Source: a virus. Taken from it: a stretch of 27,808 nucleotides of DNA. Shown piece after piece: positions 8,801 to 16,449 of this stretch (position 1 is its first letter; every line of letters starts with the position of its first letter). The notes under the pieces were generated by a model that saw nothing but the letters and a program-made list of their open reading frames with translations, did not search any database and was not told the DNA's origin. A program made the translations under genes and the position numbers. The stretch is taken from IMG/VR virus record IMGVR_UViG_3300022752_004038, positions 1 to 27,808 of that record. One strand, given 5' to 3'.

Positions 8801-11800
8801 CAACATCATCGAATGTTGCATAGTGACGAGTATTTGGCTTTAAACGCTTTGCAATAAATGTAATTGGCTTTGAGCGAATATATGGAATCAAACTTGAATC
8901 AACTAGCTTAGTACCTAAATTAGTTGTTATAGTCTTTCCTGCTGCACTAAATTGTAAACCGCTACGCCCAAATGATTCACCATATGTTACAGATGCCGAA
9001 GTATTTGCTGATGTTGTTGCAACAGATTGTGATGAAAGATTGCCTGCCTCATCAACTGATGTAACAGTATCGACACTAGTTGATACTGATGTTGATACAC
9101 TTACGTCGGTAACACCGCGCCAAACTGATTGCCATGCATTCCATTTTGTAAACCATGGACTTAAACCAGCACTGTCTTGTGTTAATACTGTAAATGCGTC
9201 ATTTTCACCATTAAGATTGACAGTAACAGTAGGATTATTAATTGTGTCATGCCAAATATCAGTTGATGGACTTAGTGTCATTCTACCAATATATTCAAAT
9301 ACTTCATATGGTAATAGATATTCAGTGCGTGTACTCTTTGTTTGAGAGACTAAAGGAATCTCAATATATTCTGGTGTAATTAAATCACCAGTCTGTACAA
9401 CACCCTTTGAATTATTTTCATCAAGATAAAATGTATAAGAATCAGTAATACCAGCTGGGCGTAAAAGTTTATTTTCACTATCAATAGCACAAGTAAAATC
9501 TTTATTTAAAACATCAGCTACACCTGCGCCAGCAAATGGATCAACTAGAATACCATTCTTAAAGCGCTCAACGCCTGGAACAGATGATGGTATCTTTTGA
9601 TCTTGTGCAATCTTTTCTAAAAAGCTAAGTGTGGTATAATACTCTAAACGGCCAACGCGCTTATCAATCTTACCGATATCACGCATAGTATAGCGCTTAT
9701 TATCAACATAATTTAATTTGATATCGTTTATAACAGTATATGGTGGAACATATACAGTATAAATTGTCATTGCATCAGGATTATCATCAGGTATTGCTGG
9801 AGCATCTGCTGGAATACCTGAAATAATCTTAAGTGACTTATCTTTTGACACAACTAGTTTATCATATCGTGCTAGATAATAGTCATAGTCAGCAGAAATA
9901 AATGAATTAGGTACAACACTAATTGGATTTACAAATGTATTATCTGTACGAATATATCTAAAGTCTAAACAATCTGATAACTTAATCTTAGTACCAGATG
10001 ATGTTGTATATGTTTGAATATTCTCATAAGGAATATCAATATATGAATCAACACTAAAGAAACCACTATTACCTGAATGTTCAAAATACTTAAATTCAAT
10101 AGTAATAAATGTATTTGATGTATCATTTAATTGTGGCAATTGACTATTTGATTTAACAGTTAATGTTGAATAATCATAATAATCGTCTCTTTGACCATTA
10201 TTAAATGTATATGCTTGAGTATAATTTTGCTCTAATTCATCAGTTATTGATGTAATTGAAACAACATCGACTTTATTTAAATTAATTACTGATAGATAAT
10301 CGCTAAGATTCTTAGTATCATCATAATTAATAGTAAGAGTTGATATTTTTAGACTCTTGGTCTTTGCTTGAGCTGAGCTTAATGTATAATTAAAAGCAAT
10401 TGATGCTGTAAAAGTTGATTGGCTTGTTACTTTAACGATTGCAGTATTTGGATTAACAATTTCAACCGATACTGGAGTTAATACTTCTCCAATTGCAGGT
10501 GTACCAGTAATGCTTTGTGTTACGGCAATATAAAATCTGTCAGCAATGGCATCAGCACTTAAGAAGCCAGTACCAATAAATTCTTCATTTGTTGGTAATG
10601 TAAGTGTTGCGACTGAAGTACCAGATGACGTACCAGTGCCAGGAGCAAAATTTACTCCAGTTAATGTCTTAGATGCTGAAATGACGGTATCAGAACTACC
10701 GCCTGGCTTAAAGGTCTTAACAAACTTTTGTGCAACTGGAAATAGCAATGAATCATCAGTTGTTGAGTTTAAAACAAGATTATTATTTAGATTATAATAA
10801 TCTGCTTTAGCATTAAGAGTATATGTATTATTAGTAACATTAACTGAAATGAAACTCTTGACTTCGCTTAATGAATGGCCAGTATTAACCTTAATATCAT
10901 AAAGATACATGTTATAGTTAGTACCAACACGCTTAACATATCGTACTTTTGCAGCACCGATCTTTGTGTTATTATAGCTAGCGCTAGTTAATGATACTGA
11001 TATTGCTGCTACTGAATGTAAATCAATAACAATTGAAGTATTTGGATTGAAGAAACCCGTTAAGTTATTAACTGTAACATATTTTGCATAATCCGCAGCG
11101 ATTGGAAAGCCACTTACTGTGTTATAATCGCGGGCCTTATTAACAGAAATATATGTTGTATTAGTTGTTTCAAAGGCATAGCCCTTTACATATGCCTTAC
11201 CTGATGATACTTGAATAGTAAATTGATCATCATTATTGTAAATATTTTTAATTGCTTTAGCAATAAATGGCTTAACAGTATAATCACCTGATTCGTCAAA
11301 GGTGCGCTTAGCCATGGCATCTTCGACTTTATTATAGTCAGAGTCAACCTTAATATTAATTACATCACCATTTCTAATATTAGCAATGTCAACAAAATTA
11401 TTAACACTAATATTATCACTGCCTTCAACTGTTGAGTCATATTCAAATGATTTTAATACAAGTTCAATTGCATAACGGTCAGCGCCTGGTGCAAAATAGT
11501 TACTTGAGCCTAACGCAGGATCTAATAAATCTGGATTATCTTCAGATGTTACAACACTTTCATTGACTAAAAGACCAATACGTGCAGATGGATTTTGAAT
11601 TAATGTTGGAGAAACTACAATTACTTGTTCCTCACAATATACAAAATGACCACTTACGTAAATAATACCTTCTTTAATTGTAAAGAAATATGAATTACTA
11701 GTAAATGGACTATCTGATGATACTTCTAATTGAATATTATTACCAGTTACAACAAGTGTTTCGCCTTGTTCAAATGAACCAGTAACAGTAGCAAAATGTA

Positions 11801-12137
11801 AAACTGGTGCAGTATTATCACCAGTAATTAACTTAACAACACCAGTAGCACCTGAAGTTTGACCAGTAACAGTCAAACCTTTAATTGTTGATGCAAGAGT
11901 AGATGGCTTTAACTTAAGATATACACCCGGCGTATATGCTGATTGACATCCATATACAATTGATCCATTTTTAAAAACGTTTGTACCAATTGCTTCAATC
12001 TGTGATTGAAGAATTGATTGAATTTGAGTTAATTCACGCGCTTGAACAGCATAACCTGGTCGAAATAAGATTTTATAAAACTTATTTTCGCGTGAAAAAT
12101 CATCGTAATATGGATTGGTGTTGAAGTTAATCGTCAT
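5886..12137 (-). CDS. Giant DUF4815-type virion structural protein (baseplate / short tail fibre region)
   Basis: This 2083-residue protein is the longest in the window. The N-terminus (NTNPYYDDFSRENKFYKILF, then RPGYAVQARELTQIQSILQ) is the hallmark of the DUF4815 family of T4-like aquatic phages. A Ser/Thr/Val-rich stretch near residues 1020-1060 (VSVSTSVSTSVDTVTSVDE) looks like a linker. Around residue 1675 the AQTFFVEEPEGVVVTSIDLW and VEIRPVVNGYP segment is another conserved block of these proteins. The C-terminus is beta-rich and contains a YINAYCPEASSFKVYYK domain. No membrane segment or catalytic motif is visible. The position after the gp8-like wedge gene and before the fibres corresponds to T4 genes 9-12, so a baseplate periphery or fibre-attachment role is likely. 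The start at 12137 has only a weak AAAGA site; an imperfect late motif (AATAAATA, 12164-12171) lies upstream. Confidence 0.85.
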   Translation of the reverse strand: MTINFNTNPYYDDFSRENKFYKILFRPGYAVQARELTQIQSILQSQIEAIGTNVFKNGSIVYGCQSAYTPGVYLKLKPSTLASTIKGLTVTGQTSGATGVVKLITGDNTAPVLHFATVTGSFEQGETLVVTGNNIQLEVSSDSPFTSNSYFFTIKEGIIYVSGHFVYCEEQVIVVSPTLIQNPSARIGLLVNESVVTSEDNPDLLDPALGSSNYFAPGADRYAIELVLKSFEYDSTVEGSDNISVNNFVDIANIRNGDVINIKVDSDYNKVEDAMAKRTFDESGDYTVKPFIAKAIKNIYNNDDQFTIQVSSGKAYVKGYAFETTNTTYISVNKARDYNTVSGFPIAADYAKYVTVNNLTGFFNPNTSIVIDLHSVAAISVSLTSASYNNTKIGAAKVRYVKRVGTNYNMYLYDIKVNTGHSLSEVKSFISVNVTNNTYTLNAKADYYNLNNNLVLNSTTDDSLLFPVAQKFVKTFKPGGSSDTVISASKTLTGVNFAPGTGTSSGTSVATLTLPTNEEFIGTGFLSADAIADRFYIAVTQSITGTPAIGEVLTPVSVEIVNPNTAIVKVTSQSTFTASIAFNYTLSSAQAKTKSLKISTLTINYDDTKNLSDYLSVINLNKVDVVSITSITDELEQNYTQAYTFNNGQRDDYYDYSTLTVKSNSQLPQLNDTSNTFITIEFKYFEHSGNSGFFSVDSYIDIPYENIQTYTTSSGTKIKLSDCLDFRYIRTDNTFVNPISVVPNSFISADYDYYLARYDKLVVSKDKSLKIISGIPADAPAIPDDNPDAMTIYTVYVPPYTVINDIKLNYVDNKRYTMRDIGKIDKRVGRLEYYTTLSFLEKIAQDQKIPSSVPGVERFKNGILVDPFAGAGVADVLNKDFTCAIDSENKLLRPAGITDSYTFYLDENNSKGVVQTGDLITPEYIEIPLVSQTKSTRTEYLLPYEVFEYIGRMTLSPSTDIWHDTINNPTVTVNLNGENDAFTVLTQDSAGLSPWFTKWNAWQSVWRGVTDVSVSTSVSTSVDTVTSVDEAGNLSSQSVATTSANTSASVTYGESFGRSGLQFSAAGKTITTNLGTKLVDSSLIPYIRSKPITFIAKRLKPNTRHYATFDDVDVSQYCYPAFYVEFATGITDNVSSITFNGVTTPVLLQKSNRLYFIPEVQSTIFQIGDTITINIDGASSITRIITVVGAPTDIISNEAGDIVGVFIIPNDDNIRFNVGDRAFKLADSLDKRFITSSCLTKYLAQGLTNTAEQTILATKINTVSIDPLQEFRQESAGTVVRDTSNTTITAGNINYTSIPPVNTPATIPTIVEEDAGVVEQTLFCGQNAKSSGKQGIFHYRINLGVDVVGTTSITCSSGNIPDRFKLVYAGKELNSGFISKITNPNNSDYIKYDTDLKRLGYPGIASGSTGTYTFTFEKLANVQFADLYIDAPIKGTGWKFSVNCPVGNLDPTPGKGVAKVTQGLSSFNLFAGFEGWTGKPEASVLSQTADIRIGVQVTITNTSSASTTSTPSDGILRINNINVGTDKLTQNSGVSFGIEQSGTSKWISRGAYMYAAHHIYFDENVEWYTTDKRWSKDGKTRTKVIGTAPYNPLEGNKRYSPTWDNTLGNFPVDIPRGESRTFTVYIDKTKDGVAVGDLSVKIDATNSAGTKKASINDVTIKLNTTKLNAAKAGMDPLAQTFFVEEPEGVVVTSIDLWFAQKDLSSPVTVEIRPVVNGYPSSSEIVPYATVTVDSKDIVESSNLNISTGVNTPNLDEYTRFKFVTPAYLPPGQYAFVILGNSKSFRIYTAVLGEDDLITGQIVAQQPYIGSMFKSQNASTWTAEQLEDIMFRINIAEFATTTDTSAILKSFVPAEKTLYDVLYVDGEMLQFPGTASSFYYKSTSETGEIDTVFKPLQYGKNVATLKRKALIPNKFDSLTVKSDFSSNSTKVVPALDITRLSNVLIQNIINNDATGEDGYSGGNALARYMTRRVTLAPGFEAQDLKVYINAYCPEASSFKVYYKVNAPGTTDFDSQNKYVEMAITSVNGNTRNTFAEYFFENATNTCLPDGAKFNTFVIKIVMLSPNPAVVPMFKDLRVIATDDY

Positions 12138-12169
12138 ATCTAATCTTTCGTATTTGATGCTATTATTTA

Positions 12170-13768
12170 TTAGAACTGGATAGCAGTTCTCGTGACAATA
12201 GTTTCTTCAAGTGATGGAGAAAATGCTTTTCTATTATCAATATACAATATATCACCAGAGAATTTATTAAAGTCTGGTGACTCTACATCAATAATTTTAA
12301 AACTATATGTATTTTCATTAATTTGCATATTCAATATTTGATTTACTATACATGGATGATTATCCAATGGCTGTAATAGCATTGTTGAAGTATTAAATGC
12401 TATAATCAAATATTTATGACCTGAACTATCAGTTAAAATCATATCATTTTCATATAGTTCAGGATCAAATTGTGCAGTAATTTTAAAACATGCCGATGCT
12501 AAACTAGAAATCAATCTATCAGTTGATACATACTTTTGCGGATTACGGATTATACCAAACTGACGATAATCATTATTAACAGTAAAGCCTTTATTTTTTT
12601 CAACTGAAATTGAAGTATATGTCATAACTGCACTTGCATATAATTCTTTTTCAACATTTTTACCATGACCACCTGGTGGACTAATAATTACTCGCGCTGT
12701 TGCACCAGTACCATTTCCAGTTATTTCAACATTTGCATAGGTATAATTACTACCATGATTTAGTATATTAATACCTTTAATCTGGCCATTTTGTATAACT
12801 GCTGTTGCCGTTGCGCCTTCACCGTCACCAGTTATAGAAACAGTAGCAGCGCCATAACCAGTACCATTTGATATCATTTTAATAAAATCAATTGATCCAT
12901 TCACTGCTTGTAATTCAACATTTGATTGAATTGTATTTAATGTACCAACCGATAAATCTGCTTGTATCTTTGCTGGAACAGTTGGTCGATGTGCTTCATC
13001 TGTTACTAGTTCTAAATTGGCAAAACTATATCCTAAACCAGCATCATTGATAATGACATTAGTTACTTGTCCATTTTCCATGACTGCCGTTAATTTGGCT
13101 TTTGTATTTGCTATACCAGTACTTGATGTACCATCACCAACAACAACAATATCTGGAACAGTTGTATAACCTGAACCAGGATTAAGAATCTTAATCTTAT
13201 CAATTGTACCAGAAGTATAAAACTTATCCTTTAATGCAGTCATAACTGGCATAAAGGCACTAGTTAAAAACTTATTACGTAAAGCACTTGGCACATTAAA
13301 CATATACTTCCAAATGTACCCATCAGAAGTATGAATTAAATCTACGCCTACATCAATTGGTGATACTGTTGATGGTGCATCACCATTGTTTGATATGCAT
13401 TTGTAAACATTAAACTCGCTATTTAAAACATAAAATTTAGCATTTTTAATATTTGTTGCACCAGAATATGCTGGATTATCAACCGAATATGAATCATCAT
13501 ACATATCATATACGGTATCTTTAACCCAATCAATACGTGGGACAATTAAACATATATCTGATTCAGTAATTTGCTTTAATGAAATCATGTTATTTCTAAC
13601 TTGATTTTCATATTTCAAATCATCACGAGGAACCATTGGTTCATCTTGATTTAACCAAGACAATGTTTGTCCAAGAAATGTGTAATAAGTTGCTCGACGA
13701 GATACAATCTCGTCATACATTCCCTGAGCAATAGATGCCCGTAATGCTGATGTAATTACTGAACTCAT
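12170..13768 (-). CDS. 8: Baseplate wedge subunit gp8-like, with internal repeat insertion
   Basis: This 532-residue protein has ends that match the layout of T4 gp8 (334 residues): IVPRIDW near 75-81, DGYIWKYMFNVP near 149-160, DYRQFGIIRNPQ near 400-411 and GDILYIDNRKAFSPSLEET near 505-523, finishing in TAIQF. In T4, gp8 is a dimeric wedge protein that binds gp10, gp7 and gp6. Between about residues 189 and 365 is an insertion of roughly 175 residues. It is built of Gly-rich beta repeats with the motif NPGSGYTTVPxIxVxGDGTGATA; the GxGY element recurs near 199, 245, 303 and 339. This accounts for most of the extra length. Its ATG overlaps the stop of the 147-aa gene by one base. gp8 identity is inferred from motif spacing and gene order. 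Confidence 0.8.
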   Translation of the reverse strand: MSSVITSALRASIAQGMYDEIVSRRATYYTFLGQTLSWLNQDEPMVPRDDLKYENQVRNNMISLKQITESDICLIVPRIDWVKDTVYDMYDDSYSVDNPAYSGATNIKNAKFYVLNSEFNVYKCISNNGDAPSTVSPIDVGVDLIHTSDGYIWKYMFNVPSALRNKFLTSAFMPVMTALKDKFYTSGTIDKIKILNPGSGYTTVPDIVVVGDGTSSTGIANTKAKLTAVMENGQVTNVIINDAGLGYSFANLELVTDEAHRPTVPAKIQADLSVGTLNTIQSNVELQAVNGSIDFIKMISNGTGYGAATVSITGDGEGATATAVIQNGQIKGINILNHGSNYTYANVEITGNGTGATARVIISPPGGHGKNVEKELYASAVMTYTSISVEKNKGFTVNNDYRQFGIIRNPQKYVSTDRLISSLASACFKITAQFDPELYENDMILTDSSGHKYLIIAFNTSTMLLQPLDNHPCIVNQILNMQINENTYSFKIIDVESPDFNKFSGDILYIDNRKAFSPSLEETIVTRTAIQF

Positions 13769-14211
13769 TAACTAATTGTAACAACCCAAGTAATAGAAAT
13801 GCTATCAGCAGCTTGCTTATTAATAGTTGGGAATACTGTGCGGCAAAGCATTGTGCCGGCAGAAGCAGCATTGAAAATACCAGCTTCAGTTAGAGCACCT
13901 GTACCTACACCGGCGCCAAAAGTTGCGGTATAGGTTACAGTATTATCAGTTGCAGTTGTTGAAGTTAATGCAACAATTGCAGTTTGAGTATTTAAAGCTG
14001 TATCAGTAACACCAGCAGCGGTAGTACCTGTGCCGACAGCCATATGTGACATAACTGCAGATGTGGTTCCAGCCATGCGTGAAGCAATAAAATTCTTACC
14101 ATTTGTTACAATAAGATTCTTATGCTCAACTGATTCTACTAAGGCACCAGTACTATCAAATCGATTAATAGTAAGCATGCCAGTTAATTTAACTTCATTA
14201 TTAAATGCCAT
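13768..14211 (-). CDS. Putative virion structural protein (147 aa)
   Basis: This 147-residue Ala/Thr/Gly-rich protein has the pattern of a common small phage tail protein. It opens with a beta strand (LTGMLTINRFDSTGALVESV), continues with NLIVTNGKNFIASRMAG and MSHMAVGTGTTA, then a repeated-Thr region, and ends with a strand SISITWVVTIS. 'N-L-V/I-x-x-x-G-x-x-x-I-A-x-R-x' followed by an 'M-A-V/I-G-x-G' block is typical of fibre or baseplate-associated proteins. The start at 14211 has a TAGGAG-type site, and a late promoter lies 25 bases upstream, so it opens a transcription unit that continues into gp8. The exact structural role is unknown. Confidence 0.75.
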   Translation of the reverse strand: MAFNNEVKLTGMLTINRFDSTGALVESVEHKNLIVTNGKNFIASRMAGTTSAVMSHMAVGTGTTAAGVTDTALNTQTAIVALTSTTATDNTVTYTATFGAGVGTGALTEAGIFNAASAGTMLCRTVFPTINKQAADSISITWVVTIS

Positions 14212-14235
14212 TATTTTCTCCTAATTTATTAAAAT

Positions 14236-14243
14236 TATTTATA
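14236..14243 (-). promoter_or_regulatory. T4-type late promoter (TATAAATA)
   Basis: An exact TATAAATA on the minus strand lies in the 64-base gap between the 723-aa gene and the 147-aa gene, 25 bases before the ATG at 14211. It would allow the gp8/giant-protein block to be transcribed independently of the upstream baseplate operon. No clear terminator hairpin is seen in the gap. Confidence 0.75.
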
Positions 14244-14275
14244 CTATATTAATGTGTAAACTACTCAAATTAAAG

Positions 14276-16447
14276 TTAAGACACTACAACTGAAATTGAT
14301 TCTTCACTATCTACAAAATAACCATATTCAGCATAATTATCGGCATTATATACATATGATGTTATTGCAAAGGCAATATCAGAATAATTAGCACTATAAT
14401 TATTTACTAATTTATCATCTAAACTAATGCTATCATTTACTGATTTATTAATATTTGGAATACTTGAATCAGTTAAAGAAACAGAATCTTGAACAGATCT
14501 ATAACTATTTATTGCATTAGTTTCAATAGCATTAATAGAATCTTGTATATTCTTAGTATTATTCGACTCATTACTATCTAATGATGTTACAGAATCTTGT
14601 AAGTTTAATGCTTTATTTGCTACTGATGAACTATCATCTACTAAAGAAATAGTATCTTGTACTAATTTTCCACTTAAAATACTATCAAAATCATCAATTA
14701 CAATATCATCTTCAATAGATCTATTTGATGTTATTCCAATAAATTCTTGTGTTTCACTAAAATAACCATATTCTGCATAATTATCGGCATTATATAGATA
14801 TATTGTTACATCAACATTATCAGTAAATGTAGTACTATAATCTTTAATTAATTCATCAGTTGAAGTAATATCATCAGATATTAGTTTATTATTAGTTAAT
14901 TGATTAACATCATTACTAATAATAGAATCTTGTTTTGCTGTTTCAACTAATTTATTATTAATATCAGTAATAGGTGCATCATCAACTAATGCTTTTGATA
15001 CATCAACAATATCAAAATCAGATGTTACAATGCCATCATCTCTATATTTAGAGATATCCTTAATATTTTCATCAATTGGATGAACTGTATCAATAAATTC
15101 AATCAACTGATAATTAATTAGTGACTGAATTGTAGATGATACATCAATGATATTATTTAATTGATATTCCGCAAATAGTCTTGTACCTGCTGGATGCAAG
15201 TAAGATTTAATAATATTCTTATAACTATTTAAAGATTCATCAATCTTTATTTGATATGCATATGGCTGGTAATAATCCTGATCTTCTATATAAACAGCAT
15301 CAGAAATAAAACCATCATTATTAAGATAATAACCCTGATACTTAGCAATAGGACTGATATTAAATTTAATCAGTGCCATTTTTTGTTCGGCTGGAATATT
15401 ATCAACCGAAGTATTTGACACATCTAAATCATATGAAATCTCTGTTCTAAATGTTTGTATAATGTCGCCAACATAAGTATTATCGGCATAGTCTTGCTCA
15501 TAATAATTAGATATATTAATATAGCCTTCATCAATAAAACCTAAAGTGCTTGTTTTTGACGGTGAAGTTAAAACATTACCATTGTTTTTATTAATACTAA
15601 TAATACCACCCGGTGCATTAGTATTTGCTGATTGAATGTTTGCATAAAAGTCATAAGAATATCCAGTACCAAATTTAATAATTGATATTCTTTTAATACC
15701 ACCTTGTGCATCTATTTTATCTACTTTAATAGTAGCATTAATAATGCCCTTGCTAGTATTTGTACTAGCAGTAAGTAATTGACCAACTTTGAAGCTTAAG
15801 CCCGGTGTAATTACTTCATATGTACCAAGAGTAGGAGAAATACTTCCAACAAAGTCATTATATTGAATTGTTGATGTTACAGTAATATTCTTAAGATATT
15901 TGTTATTCTCAATGAATACTTCATACAATGAATCATTGATTTTCTTAATTTTCTTTACAACAACATAAGTAATTCTATTTTTTTCAGAAATTACTTTAAT
16001 TGTATTATTTAATAATGTATTAATGTCACCTGAAGTAGGAACAATGAATAATGAATTATCTTGATTCCATTTACCATCTGATGCTCGTAGTACAGATTTG
16101 TATGGATAATAAATTTCAACGTCTTTATTAAAGAGTAACTTAAATAATAGACGATATGATTCTTCAGAACCTTTTGCTGAATAGATTTCCTTAATCTTTT
16201 TAAGGATAAATCTATCATTTTCTGGTGCAGTATAAAAGCCATTATAGTTTAATTCATTTTTGAAATGAACTATAAATGCATCAAGAGTTTCGTCAATATC
16301 ACGATAACTACTTAAGTTTCTAGTATTTGTTTGCTCTAAAAACTTATAATATGCTTCTATAAAAGAAGTAAGCGCGGGATATTCTTCCTGAATAAACTCA
16401 GGAAATTGGTTTGCAACTAATGTTGATAATTTTACTTTTTGAAGCAT
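14276..16447 (-). CDS. Baseplate wedge-region structural protein (position of gp7) with repeat-rich C-terminus
   Basis: This is a 723-residue protein. The N-terminal 130 residues form a well-conserved block of T4-like aquatic phages: QFPEFIQEEYPALTSFIEAY, YSAKGSEESYRLLFKLLF and EIYYPYKSVLRASDGKW. Middle residues (about 200-300) contain a GTGYSYDF beta segment. From about residue 470 the chain becomes Asp/Ser/Asn-rich. It has an 18-20-residue repeat (K-x-x-x-D-S-I/V-S-x) with the Asp near 598, 618, 636, 654 and 672, plus two copies of a YNADNYAEYGYF module near 552 and 700. It starts two bases after the gp6 stop. It lies where T4 has gp7, so a wedge role is likely, but similarity to T4 gp7 itself is not evident and no symbol is given. 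Confidence 0.75.
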   Translation of the reverse strand: MLQKVKLSTLVANQFPEFIQEEYPALTSFIEAYYKFLEQTNTRNLSSYRDIDETLDAFIVHFKNELNYNGFYTAPENDRFILKKIKEIYSAKGSEESYRLLFKLLFNKDVEIYYPYKSVLRASDGKWNQDNSLFIVPTSGDINTLLNNTIKVISEKNRITYVVVKKIKKINDSLYEVFIENNKYLKNITVTSTIQYNDFVGSISPTLGTYEVITPGLSFKVGQLLTASTNTSKGIINATIKVDKIDAQGGIKRISIIKFGTGYSYDFYANIQSANTNAPGGIISINKNNGNVLTSPSKTSTLGFIDEGYINISNYYEQDYADNTYVGDIIQTFRTEISYDLDVSNTSVDNIPAEQKMALIKFNISPIAKYQGYYLNNDGFISDAVYIEDQDYYQPYAYQIKIDESLNSYKNIIKSYLHPAGTRLFAEYQLNNIIDVSSTIQSLINYQLIEFIDTVHPIDENIKDISKYRDDGIVTSDFDIVDVSKALVDDAPITDINNKLVETAKQDSIISNDVNQLTNNKLISDDITSTDELIKDYSTTFTDNVDVTIYLYNADNYAEYGYFSETQEFIGITSNRSIEDDIVIDDFDSILSGKLVQDTISLVDDSSSVANKALNLQDSVTSLDSNESNNTKNIQDSINAIETNAINSYRSVQDSVSLTDSSIPNINKSVNDSISLDDKLVNNYSANYSDIAFAITSYVYNADNYAEYGYFVDSEESISVVVS
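14315..14802. repeat. Duplicated 43-base coding repeat inside the 723-aa gene
   Basis: Two nearly identical stretches of about 43 bases, at 14315-14357 and roughly 14759-14802, differ at only a few positions and encode the YNADNYAEYGYF module at residues about 551-563 and 699-711. The intervening DNA encodes the Asp/Ser 18-20-residue repeats. The near identity of the DNA suggests a recent duplication or ongoing gene conversion. Confidence 0.8.
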
Positions 16448-16449
16448 TA

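Noticed and set aside
9040-9345. 101-codon plus-strand frame inside the giant gene
   Set aside because: It is antisense to the conserved Ser/Thr linker region and lacks any start signal.
12164-12171. AATAAATA as a late promoter for the 2083-aa gene
   Set aside because: One mismatch to the octamer in very AT-rich DNA, overlapping the previous stop; other one-mismatch copies occur inside genes, so it is not listed as a feature.
14212-14275. Terminator between the 723-aa gene and the late promoter
   Set aside because: No stable GC-containing hairpin followed by a T run could be found in the gap.
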